NCBI GenBank assembly: GCA_903844155.1
Contig: CAIMSU010000117.1
Coordinates: 1-64,000, forward strand
From: an uncultured Pseudomonadota bacterium
Lineage (GTDB): Bacteria; Myxococcota_A; UBA796; SXON01
Direction of reading: 5' to 3'
Length of the DNA stretch: 64,000 nucleotides
Part shown: positions 1-7,623 of the stretch, one piece after another
Layout: each line of letters begins with the position of its first letter
How positions within the stretch are numbered: position 1 is the first letter of the stretch
The notes under the pieces: model-generated
The model's database searches: none
Told to the model about the DNA's origin: nothing
The model's input: the letters and a program-made list of their open reading frames with translations, nothing else
Program-made: the position numbers and the translations under genes

Positions 1-75
1 CCTTCGACCGGCAGCCTGCTACCCGGCGCTTCGGCGCCTACCGGGATGGGACTTGCACCCACAAGGTAGATGCAG
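1..75 (-). mobile_element. possible 5' part of a group II intron RNA (partial, runs off left edge)
   Basis: Read on the minus strand this stretch contains GGGTGCAAGTCCC, a short stem-loop of the kind found in domain I of bacterial group II introns, followed by further GC stem-loops (for example GGCGCCGAAGCGCC). The remainder, including any reverse transcriptase, would lie left of the window. The T-arm of a tRNA was considered, but the loop TGCAAGT lacks the invariant TTC. The call rests on one short motif and is weak. Confidence 0.3.
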
Positions 76-258
76 CCCGCCGCCGCGCTCGTCCCCGCCT
101 GCGCGGATTCGGGCTCGGAGGCTTCAGGACGCACCATGGGGGGTTCTAGCCGGTGGCGCGGTGGGGCGCCGCTTCAGTCCCGATCCGCCCGATGCGGATC
201 CGGCTCTCGACGCGTCAAGAGCCCACACCGACTCCCTCGGATCGGAGACCGGAGGGGT

Positions 259-310
259 CATGGTGCCTGCTTTGGCGCGAACGCAAACTCATGGTGCCCC
301 GTTTGGCGCG
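259..310 (+). repeat. two direct copies of a 21-bp element, 31 bp apart
   Basis: Copy A (259-279, CATGGTGCCTGCTTTGGCGCG) and copy B (290-310, CATGGTGCCCCGTTTGGCGCG) match at 18 of 21 positions, and their starts are exactly 31 bp apart. Two more copies lie at 481-532 in the opposite orientation with the same 31-bp spacing. Such phasing, close to three helical turns, suggests protein binding sites such as transposase, recombinase or regulator sites. The function is unknown. Confidence 0.6.
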
Positions 311-480
311 GGATCCGTCCGGGCGCGCCGAATCCGGCGGCCGACGTCGACGGCGAGCCCGACGCCGACTCCGGCCGGTCGCCCGCTCACGGGGAAAGCT
401 CCATTTTTTCCGGGACCGGCGCAGCCTCGCACCCCGGCTGCCCTCGCGGGTTCCATGGTCCGTCGCCCCGCGGCTCACCC

Positions 481-532
481 AACGCCAAAAACGCACCCAT
501 GGGTCGAGCATCGCGCCAAAAACGAGCCCATG
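481..532 (-). repeat. two inverted copies of the same 21-bp element, 31 bp apart
   Basis: On the minus strand copy D (512-532) reads CATGGGCTCGTTTTTGGCGCG. Copy C (481-501) reads CATGGGTGCGTTTTTGGCGTT. They match each other over 17 of the first 19 bases and share CATGG and TTTGGCG with copies A and B. The pair mirrors the 259-310 pair about a centre near 395, so the four sites bound a roughly 270-bp segment with inverted ends, as in a MITE-like element or a divergent operator. Confidence 0.55.
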
Positions 533-723
533 AACCGGGCGCGCCACGCATCCGCGACTCCCGCCGCCGGTCGGGCGCGCGTGGACGCAGCGCACGCGAC
601 GCGCTCAGCGAGCACCCTGGTGCATTTGCGCCCCGACGCGGGTTCCCCGGAGGAAGCCCTCCGCTCCTCCACCGCGCCCCCCGTCCTTGCGCCCGCGCCC
701 GGCGCGTGGCACGATCCGCCGCT

Positions 724-1152
724 ATGCCCGCTCGTCCCCTTTTCGTCGTCGCTCTCGCGCTTCTCGCCGCCTGCACCGGGAAGGGCGGTGACTCCGACGA
801 CGGGCTCCCGCACATCCACATCGTCTCGCCGGCCGACGGCTCGACCGTCCCCACGTGCCTGAAGGTGACGGTCACCGTGGATAATTTCGAAATCGTCGCG
901 CCGTCCACGGACACGGCGCCAACGTCCGCGCAGGGCGTCTGGGACCTGGTGCTGAACAACAACGACAACCTGATGGTGCCCTGCGAAGCTCTGGAATGCT
1001 CGCTCACCCTCGACGGCTACGACGACGGCCCGCTCACGGTCGGCGCGGTGCTCGCGGACACCACCTACAACCGGCTGACCGACGCCAGCGGCGGCTATGT
1101 TGAAGACGCGGCGAGCTACACGCTCGCCGGCGACGACGTCAAGTGCCCATGA
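724..1152 (+). CDS. small secreted lipoprotein, function unknown
   Basis: The 142-residue product begins with a short signal peptide and lipobox (ALALLAAC, Cys about residue 13), followed by a Gly/Asp-rich tether. The body resembles a bacterial Ig-like fold, with 'HIVSPADGSTV' followed by alternating beta-type segments, as seen in cell-surface adhesion modules. The ATG at 724 is preferred to the upstream in-frame start at 70 because everything before it is low-complexity Arg/Pro sequence and the signal peptide starts here. It stops 12 bases before the next lipoprotein gene, so the two are probably co-transcribed. No enzyme motif was seen. Confidence 0.65.
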   Translation: MPARPLFVVALALLAACTGKGGDSDDGLPHIHIVSPADGSTVPTCLKVTVTVDNFEIVAPSTDTAPTSAQGVWDLVLNNNDNLMVPCEALECSLTLDGYDDGPLTVGAVLADTTYNRLTDASGGYVEDAASYTLAGDDVKCP

Positions 1153-1163
1153 CCGGAGCTTCC

Positions 1164-2324
1164 ATGGTCCGATTTTCCCTCATCAGCGTCCTCGCGCTCG
1201 CGGCCTGCAGCGGCAAGCCCTCGGGCGACACCGCACCGGCCGACAGCACCGCCAACGGGCAGGACACCGGGACAGGCGGCGACAGCTCCGACACCGCCGG
1301 CGTCGATGCAGACGGCGATGGATTCACCGTCGCCCAGGGCGATTGCAACGACACCAACGTCTACCAGTCACCCGCCCGCACCGAGGACCCGAGCGACGGC
1401 GTCGACAACGACTGCGACGGTCGGATCGACGAGGTCTGGAGCGGCGTCGACGTTGCCTACGGAAACGCTGCAGGTTCAAGCTCGATCTTCAACCTCGACC
1501 TCATCGGCCGGGTACAGAACGAGGTCCAGGTCGACAGCTCCTGCGCGCCGTACTGGCTCGACCACAAGGACGGCCCGCTCTCGGACGGCACGGACGACTG
1601 GATCATCAACAACGCGTACGCCGCCGTCTCCGACGTCAGCCGCGACGGAACCTGCACGGACATCGCCGACTTCTCGGACACCACGGCCTACCCCTACGGG
1701 GTCTACGGCGTCGCCACTGGTGTCGACGGCACCATCTACGCCACCACGCTCGACAACCTCGACGTCGTGAGCGAGGACGGCACGATCACCTCCGTGGCAA
1801 CGTGGAAGTGCGACCTGATGAACTCCGACAACCACGAATTGGCGGCGTACAGCCTCGCTGTCGACCCGTTGACGGGCGTGATTGCGCTGTACGGCTACTT
1901 CGGCGGGTTCGCGACGTACGATCCCGCGACCGGCGCGTTCACGATGCTCGCGAAGGAGAACTGGTCCACGTCCACGCTGAATACGTTCTCGGGCGCGCAC
2001 AAGGACGGCTTTGACGACGGCACCGGCACCGGCGGAGGCTGGTACACGGCGGGCGTGGACGCGACCACCGGCAGCTACGCGATGTACAAGTTCAACGAGG
2101 CGCAGAACCAGTGGGTCAGCAAGGCCGCCTGGACGGACGAGGACTGGGCGCCCTTCATGCTCGCGATCGACGGGGACAACGGGGATTATTACGTGACCGC
2201 CAACGCGGGTTGGTACTACACCGTCTGGCGGATCGTCAGCGACACCGACTACGCAGCGCAGCTCTACTCCACCGACGGCACCGTCGAAAACCGGGCGTTC
2301 TATGGCATCGTCTCCAACTACTGA
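1164..2324 (+). CDS. MopE-motif lipoprotein with beta-propeller-like body
   Basis: A 386-residue lipoprotein: signal peptide with lipobox LALAAC, then a Ser/Thr/Asp/Gly-rich linker. One MopE-type metal-binding-like unit follows (VDADGDGF ... GDCNDT ... DGVDNDCDGRIDE) at about residues 50-95. The remaining 290 residues contain repeated short strands with 'YGVATGVDGTIYATT'- and 'SLAVDPLTGVIALYG'-like units, suggesting a beta-propeller or YVTN-type repeat fold. The ATG at 1164 is chosen over GTG 1143 because the signal peptide starts there. The Asp-rich unit probably binds Ca2+ or another metal; no substrate can be named. Confidence 0.7.
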   Translation: MVRFSLISVLALAACSGKPSGDTAPADSTANGQDTGTGGDSSDTAGVDADGDGFTVAQGDCNDTNVYQSPARTEDPSDGVDNDCDGRIDEVWSGVDVAYGNAAGSSSIFNLDLIGRVQNEVQVDSSCAPYWLDHKDGPLSDGTDDWIINNAYAAVSDVSRDGTCTDIADFSDTTAYPYGVYGVATGVDGTIYATTLDNLDVVSEDGTITSVATWKCDLMNSDNHELAAYSLAVDPLTGVIALYGYFGGFATYDPATGAFTMLAKENWSTSTLNTFSGAHKDGFDDGTGTGGGWYTAGVDATTGSYAMYKFNEAQNQWVSKAAWTDEDWAPFMLAIDGDNGDYYVTANAGWYYTVWRIVSDTDYAAQLYSTDGTVENRAFYGIVSNY

Positions 2325-2487
2325 GCCCGTGGACAGGCCCGCGGGCTCATCGGTCGAGGTGCTGATCGGCATCTCGGCCGTGCTGATCCTCGTCGTGGCG
2401 ATGGCGGGAACCTTCGCGCCCGACCTGCTCCCATGGGCGAACGGCGTCGTCAACCAGATCGCGGACAAGCTCGGCATCGACTTTTGA
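2302..2487 (+). CDS. small single-TM protein, candidate Flp-like pilin
   Basis: A 61-residue protein (52 if GTG 2329 is used) with a short polar leader ending in Gly (RPAG), then SSVEVLIGISAVLILVV and a small amphipathic tail. A short leader, Gly at -1, an early Glu and a hydrophobic helix are features of Flp/type IVb pilins, though Glu falls at +4 rather than the usual +5. Its stop overlaps the start of the prepilin-peptidase-like gene (TTGA), which supports a processing partnership. The reading frame overlaps the end of the preceding lipoprotein gene. The pilin call is inference. Confidence 0.5.
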   Translation: MASSPTTEPVDRPAGSSVEVLIGISAVLILVVAMAGTFAPDLLPWANGVVNQIADKLGIDF

Positions 2488-2963
2488 GCGTTGATCCTCG
2501 GGTCGTACAGCAAGCGCTCATCGCGGTCCTCATCGTCGTCGCCTGCTACACCGACGTGACGACGATGAAGATCAAGAACTGGCTCACGCTGCCGATCATG
2601 GCGCTCGGGTCCGCGCTCGCGTTCTGGACACTCGGGGCATGGTGGCTCGGTGTCGCCGGCCTGTTGACGGCGTTGGTCGTCGCGTTTCTGCCGTGGCACA
2701 CGCGCGTGCTCAGCGCGGGCGACGTGAAGATGCTGATGGCTGCAGGCGCCCTCCTCGGCCCGCACCTCGCCATCTCGGCGACGCTGTGGTCGCTGTGCAT
2801 CGCCGTCCCCGCCGGCCTGGCCGCGCTGCTCTACAAGCGCCGGCTCGGAAACCTCAAGCGCGTCCTTGTCGACGGGAAAACCGAGGAAGCGACGATGCTC
2901 TGGCACGCGCCGGTGCTCGGGGCCGGCATCGTGGTCGCGATGGTCTGGCCGAACGCGATTTGA
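2484..2963 (+). CDS. A24-family prepilin peptidase-like membrane protein (CpaA/TadV type)
   Basis: A 159-residue multi-spanning membrane protein. It has the two aspartate motifs of type IV prepilin leader peptidases: YTDVTTMKIKNWLTLP near the N-terminus and LSAGDVKMLMAAGALLG about 60 residues later. The size fits the short CpaA/TadV forms, which lack the N-methylation domain. The start is taken as TTG 2484 overlapping the TGA of the small pilin-like gene; the ORF-track start 50 bases upstream adds an unrelated Arg-rich stretch. No other pilus assembly gene is in the window, so the system is partial here or completed elsewhere. Confidence 0.65.
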   Translation: MSVDPRVVQQALIAVLIVVACYTDVTTMKIKNWLTLPIMALGSALAFWTLGAWWLGVAGLLTALVVAFLPWHTRVLSAGDVKMLMAAGALLGPHLAISATLWSLCIAVPAGLAALLYKRRLGNLKRVLVDGKTEEATMLWHAPVLGAGIVVAMVWPNAI

Positions 2964-3022
2964 TTCCGCGTAGAGCGGTCGGCGGTGTGGAAAACTGCCG
3001 GTGAAACCGGTAGGCTGTGCGG

Positions 3023-5808
3023 ATGCGCCTCGCGTCCCTCGCCCTCGGCCTCCCGCTCGCCCTGCCCCTCGCTTTGGCAACCGCTTGTGTCCCAAAGCTC
3101 CCTCCCGTCGGCGACTCCTCGGACGACACCGCCGTCGACTCGCACGGCGACTCCACGGTGGACTCGGCGACGGACTCCTCGACGGACTCCGTGACCGACT
3201 CCGCGCGCGACTCAGACACCTCGCCCGACGCCGATGGCGACGGCTACACGGTGAACGCCGGGGACTGCGACGACGCCAACCCGGCGGTGAACCCCGGCGC
3301 GTTCGAGCTCTGCGACGGCATCGACAACAACTGCGACGGCGTGATCGACGAAGACACCGCCGCAGACGCCCCGTTCTGGTATCTCGACAGCGACGGCGAC
3401 GGCTACGGCGACCCTGACGCGTCGATGACGGCATGCGCGCAGCCCGAAGGCTACGTCGCGAACAAGGACGATTGCAACGACGCTTCCCGCGCCTACCACC
3501 CCGGCGCGGCCGAGACCTCCTGCACCGACCCCAACGACTACAATTTGACGGTTCGGTGGGCACCGCCGACGCGGACGGCGACGGCTACGAAGCCTGCCAG
3601 GACTGCAACGACGACCCGGCTTCCGGAGGCGCCGCCATCAACCGCGGCGCGACCGAGCTCTGCGACGGCATCGACAACAACTGCAACGGCACCGTCGACG
3701 AAGACTCGGCGATCGACGCCCCCTCCTGGTACACCGACGGCGACGGCGACGGGTACGGCGACCCTGCGTCCGCCCAGCCCGCCTGCAGCCAGCCCGACGG
3801 CTACATCGCAGACGGCACGGACTGTGACGATACAGACACGACGGTGCTCGGTCCGACGACGTACTGGGAGGACGGCGATCACGACGGCTACGGCGACAGC
3901 GGACGTTCGGAGGGGTTCTGCAGCGACCCGGGCTGGGACTGGAGCCTGACCAACGACGACTGTAGCGGCGGGCTGGGCTGGATCAACCCCGGCGCGCAGG
4001 AGGTCTGCGACGGTTTGGACGACAATTGCGACGGGCTCATCGACGACGACGATCCCGCGATCGTCGGTCAGCCCACCTGGTACACGGACGGGGATGGCGA
4101 CGGGTATGGCGCCGGCACCGGGACGACCCAGTGCTACGCCCCTGACGGCGAGATCAGCATCGGCGGCGACTGCAATGACACCGACCCCGCAATCAACCCC
4201 GGCGCCACCGAGGTCTGCGACGCCGCGCTCACGGACGAGGACTGTGATGGCTACGCGGATGACGCCGATCCCGAAGGCGCCGACGGCCAGACCGACTGGT
4301 ACCAGGACGCTGATGGCGACGGCTACGGCGTCACTGCGACGGACCTCCACGCCTGCCTCCAGCCCGCCGGCTACGTCGCGTACGGGAGCGACTGCGACGA
4401 CGCAAACGCCGCGGTGAACCCGAGCGAAACGGAGATCTGCAGCAACCTGCTGGACGACGACTGCAACGGGAGCGCGGGGGACTGCGAGATCAGCGGGAAG
4501 AACCTGGGGGATGAGGTGGAGTATACTGGTGAGAACTCCGACGACTACGCCGGTTGGGCGGTGTCCGTCGCGGGCGACGTGAACGGGGATGGGTACGACG
4601 ACGTGCTGGTCGGGGCCTACCAGCGGACAGACACAATCTACGATCAGGGCGCTGCCTACCTCGTGCTCGGGAGCCCGAGCCCGGCGAGCGCCAGCCTGTC
4701 CAGCGCGATCGTGTACACCGGCGAAGCCAACAGCGATGACGCCGGGTGCAGCGTCTCGGGCGCGGGCGACGTGAATGGCGATGGCTACGACGACATGCTG
4801 GTTGGCGCCTACGTCTGGTCCACCGACCTCGCCGGTGCCGCCTATCTGGTGCTGGGGAGCGCCTCTCCCGCTTCTGCCAGTCTCTCCACGGCAGTAGACT
4901 ACACCGGGGAGAACGCGGGGGACTACGCCGGATATACGGTGGCGGCAGCGGGGGACGTGAACGGGGATGGCCTGTCCGACGTCCTCATCGGCTCCAACCA
5001 CAACAGCGACGGCGGGTACCGGGGCGGCGCGGCCTACCTCGTGCTGGGGAACCTGGACCCCGCGTCCAGCTCACTCTCGACAGCGGTCGAGTATGACGGC
5101 GATCAAGACGCGGAGTACGCGAGTACCGGGCTCGCCGGCGCAGGCGATGTGGACGGTGACGGCCTCGACGACGTGCTCGTAGGCGCCCCCGAGAACACGG
5201 ACGGCGGGTTTGTGGCGGGCGCCGCCTACCTCATCGCGGGGAGCGGGACACCGTCATCCGCCGCCCTCTCCACCGGGATCGAATGGATCGGCGCGCCGTC
5301 GGACTACGCAGGCAACGCGGTCTCTGGCGCGGGCGACGTCAACGGCGACGGCTACGTCGACCTCGTCGTCGGGGCCCCGTACAACAACGATGGCGGGTCG
5401 TACGCCGGGGCTGCCTACCTCGTACTCGGCACGGCCACCCCGGCTAGCGCGAGCCTGTCCACCGCGATCGAGTACATAGGCGACGCCAGTGGCGAACGGG
5501 CGGGCGACAGCGTCGCCGGGGTTGGCGACGTGGACGCGGACGGGTTCGACGACGTCGCCATCGGAGCGTATCGGACCTCGGGCGGCGTGGACAGCGTCCA
5601 CCTCCTCCTCGGCAGCGCGTCACCGACAGACGCGAGCCTCTCGACGAAGATGACGTTCGGCGCCGCGGACCCGACGACGGCGGTTGGGCTGAACGTCGGC
5701 CCCGGCGGCGACGTGAACGGCGACGGGCTGTCCGACTTCGTGGTCGGCTCCCCCGTCGACGCCAGCGACGCAGGCGCCGCCTACCTCGTCACGGGGAGCG
5801 GGCTCTAG
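3023..5808 (+). pseudogene. MopE-repeat plus FG-GAP lipoprotein gene, split by a one-base deletion near 3545
   Basis: The N-terminal frame (from ATG 3023) encodes a signal peptide with lipobox (ALATAC), an Asp/Ser-rich tether and MopE-type repeats. At 3542 it reads 'DPNDYN' and then loses the repeat pattern, which resumes in the frame of the 3433-5808 ORF as 'DGSVGTADADGDGY'. The related gene at 14163-18143 has 'DPHDYNCDGSTG' at the same place, so one base of a Cys codon (TGT to TT) appears missing. The second part holds about four more Asp/Cys repeats, then about seven FG-GAP units (for example GDVNGDGYDDVLVGAY) forming an integrin-alpha-like beta-propeller. Repaired length is about 928 residues. 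It may be a recent pseudogene, a phase-variable gene or a sequencing error. Confidence 0.8.
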
Positions 5809-6452
5809 GGCGTGGGCGACGCCGTCAGGTAGCCGTGCAAATACCCCATGTCATGCGCCAGCCCCGCGGTCTGGAACCAGTGCACCAGCCAGTGCGGGAC
5901 GAGGCCACCGGGGTCGATGTCGAGCTGCTCCGTCACGAAAAGGCCGCCGCCGGGCGCGGCTGACACCGTCCAGTAGCCCTCATCGCGGGGCATGACGACG
6001 GCAAGATCGTCGTGCGGCTGGAACGCCCCCTGCGCGGTGGTCCAGGCGAAGGTGCGCGTGCTGGGCGCGCGCGAGAGCCAGACCTGCGACTCGCGCGGCG
6101 ACAGGCCGTGACCGGGGTCGTCGTGCTGCCAGATCAATGATTTTCCATCAACGGCCTGGAGGACCTTCTCCTCCTTGATCTCGGGGATGAACGCGCCCCA
6201 CTGGTCGTAGCGCTCCAGCGCCGCGGTCATGCGGTCGGGCGAGGCGTCGGGCCAGGTGCACTCCGCGCGGACCGGCGCGACACCCGAGTCGTCGGCCTTG
6301 CCCAGCCACAACTCGCAGCCGTCGTAGGGGTCCACGTGCTGGTCGACGGCGAAGGTCGGCGCGGCCCACGCTCGCGGCGCCAGGAGCGCAGTCCCCACGA
6401 GCACCCAGCGACCGCCGATTCCCCGCGCACCTATCAAAAGTGACGACGTCAC
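5805..6452 (-). CDS. secreted SRPBCC/START-like protein
   Basis: A 215-residue protein with an N-terminal signal peptide ending near AWA/AP. The mature part (IKEEKVLQAVDGKSLIWQHDD ... TFAWTTAQGAFQ ... GYWTVSAAPGGGLFV ... VPHWLVHWFQTAGL) has the strand/helix rhythm of a START/polyketide-cyclase fold with a long C-terminal helix, which binds hydrophobic ligands. The start is GTG 6452, overlapping the TGA of the upstream NrsF-like gene by four bases (GTGA), so it is the last gene of a three-gene operon. A 21-bp palindrome lies over its start codon. It ends 4 bases inside the convergent FG-GAP gene. The ligand is unknown. Confidence 0.6.
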   Translation of the reverse strand: MTSSLLIGARGIGGRWVLVGTALLAPRAWAAPTFAVDQHVDPYDGCELWLGKADDSGVAPVRAECTWPDASPDRMTAALERYDQWGAFIPEIKEEKVLQAVDGKSLIWQHDDPGHGLSPRESQVWLSRAPSTRTFAWTTAQGAFQPHDDLAVVMPRDEGYWTVSAAPGGGLFVTEQLDIDPGGLVPHWLVHWFQTAGLAHDMGYLHGYLTASPTP

Positions 6453-6456
6453 TTTT
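6436..6456. promoter_or_regulatory. 21-bp perfect palindrome AAAAGTGAC-GAC-GTCACTTTT
   Basis: Two 9-base arms separated by 3 bases form a perfect inverted repeat across the GTG start of the SRPBCC-like gene and the end of the NrsF-like gene. Its AT-rich ends stand out in this GC-rich DNA. It could be an operator for an internal promoter or an RNA hairpin that controls translation of the downstream cistron. Which one cannot be decided from sequence. Confidence 0.5.
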
Positions 6457-7057
6457 CAACACTCCCGGGCTTCGGGCGCAGGACCCGACCGCCCGGCCAC
6501 GCGCCGATCGCCGCGAGGATCAGCATGGGGAGCACGTGACCGAGCAAGACGTGCTCGGGGTGCCCGACCGGGCACCACAGGTCGACGAGCACCCAGGCCA
6601 ACGCCCCCGCGGCGATCCCCATCGCCGCTCCGGCCGCGAGCGGGTGGTCAGAGATGGACCCCCGCCGCGTCACAAGGAGCGCCGCGAGGATGGAACAGCC
6701 GTCGACCGTCGACAACAATAGGCATTTGAGGCCTGGCTTCGACGGCCACCAGCGGTCGCCGCCGTCAAACATCGCGCCGATCCCGACCTTCCACGAGAAC
6801 AGCAGCACCGGCGCGCCGACGAGCAGCGCGACCAGCCACCACCCCGTCAATTCGTGCGCGCGGATGTAGCCGACGTACCACACGACGCTGACGATCCCGA
6901 GCGTGCCCGCGAGCGTCGCGACGACCAGCTCCGGCGACCGGTCGTAGCCGCGAAACCCGCCTTCGTAGAGGAAAACCCCTATCGCGAGGCCGAAGCCGAG
7001 CAGCAAGGTGAGCGTGGTCTCCAGGCGGGACCGCACGGGAGCAACAGGATCGCCCAT
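6449..7057 (-). CDS. NrsF-like (DUF1109) six-TM membrane protein, possible anti-sigma factor
   Basis: A 202-residue integral membrane protein with about six hydrophobic helices. The C-terminal half has the layout of NrsF/DUF1109 proteins: a Cys-containing loop before helix 4 (CLLLSTVDGCS), a Gly/Ala helix, then 'VDLWCPVGHPEHVLLGHVLP' before the last helix. NrsF proteins sequester ECF sigma factors at the membrane. No sigma-factor gene is adjacent here; the upstream partner is a phosphatase and the downstream one an SRPBCC-like protein. Both junctions overlap (TGATG and GTGA). The family call is from pattern resemblance only. Confidence 0.5.
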   Translation of the reverse strand: MGDPVAPVRSRLETTLTLLLGFGLAIGVFLYEGGFRGYDRSPELVVATLAGTLGIVSVVWYVGYIRAHELTGWWLVALLVGAPVLLFSWKVGIGAMFDGGDRWWPSKPGLKCLLLSTVDGCSILAALLVTRRGSISDHPLAAGAAMGIAAGALAWVLVDLWCPVGHPEHVLLGHVLPMLILAAIGAWPGGRVLRPKPGSVEK

Positions 7058-7593
7058 CAGGCCCCGTGCCCTTTCACCCAGCCAACCACCCGCGCCCGCT
7101 GCGCGTCCGTCTGCGGGGAAGGCTGCGTGGAAAGATGCTTGTCGTGCGCCCTCGCCTCCGTGATGGCCTCAAACGCCTCCTCCGCGGTCATCCCCTGCTC
7201 GCGAAGCCAGCAACCCGCGACGACGCCCGTCCGGCCGTGCCCTCCCCAGCAGTGCACATAGGTCACCGCGTCGTTCGCGTGCAGGATGTCGAGGGCCTGA
7301 CGAACCGCCGTGACGGACGGCGGCGTGAGGTCGCGCGTGGGCAGGCGCGCCCAGGTGACGGCGACCCCGCGATCCGCGCCGAGCGCGACCAGACGCGCAT
7401 CGTAGGGGGTGAAGGGCTTGCCACCGCCGCCCAGCTCCGCCGCCTCCTGTAAGTAGATGACGCTCGTGACGCCAACGTCCAGCAATCCGCGAAGGCGTCC
7501 GTCCACGTCCGCCGGGTCCGGCGCACCGGGAAAGCAGCCCCCGAGCACGCGGCCAGGGGTGATCCACCACGTCTTCGGGAAGGGGTACGTCAT
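7057..7593 (-). CDS. dual-specificity/tyrosine-type protein phosphatase
   Basis: A 178-residue cytoplasmic protein. The CX5R phosphatase loop VHCWGGHGRTGVVAG (nucleophile Cys and Arg) is followed by a helix 'EEAFEAITEARAH', and the N-terminal 'ITPGRVLGGCFPG' and 'GVTSVIYLQEAAE' segments match small DSP/PTP-like enzymes. An aspartate in 'LPTRDLTPPS' is a good general-acid candidate. ATG 7593 is preferred over upstream starts because the longer form adds a charged low-complexity stretch. It heads the operon and is divergent from the lipoprotein at 7624, only 30 bases away. The substrate may be protein or another phosphoester. Confidence 0.75.
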   Translation of the reverse strand: MTYPFPKTWWITPGRVLGGCFPGAPDPADVDGRLRGLLDVGVTSVIYLQEAAELGGGGKPFTPYDARLVALGADRGVAVTWARLPTRDLTPPSVTAVRQALDILHANDAVTYVHCWGGHGRTGVVAGCWLREQGMTAEEAFEAITEARAHDKHLSTQPSPQTDAQRARVVGWVKGHGA

Positions 7594-7623
7594 CTTGAGG
7601 GTGTAACGAGCTAAGGTCGCCCC

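Larger units (their letters stand above)
76..723. other. gene-poor stretch, no supportable CDS
   Basis: About 650 bases precede the first credible gene. Several overlapping ORFs cross it in different frames, but none has a recognisable domain, signal peptide or natural-looking composition; they look like random GC-rich frames. The only ordered structure seen is the set of four 21-bp elements listed separately. It could be a decayed region or a small non-autonomous element next to the intron-like sequence. Confidence 0.5.

Noticed and set aside
1-75. tRNA T-arm-like sequence at the left edge
   Set aside because: The loop TGCAAGT lacks the invariant TTC of tRNA and no acceptor or anticodon arm can be built.
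1476-3563. 695-residue minus-strand ORF
   Set aside because: Shadow of the MopE-motif lipoprotein and prepilin-peptidase genes with Arg/Ser-rich composition and no domain.
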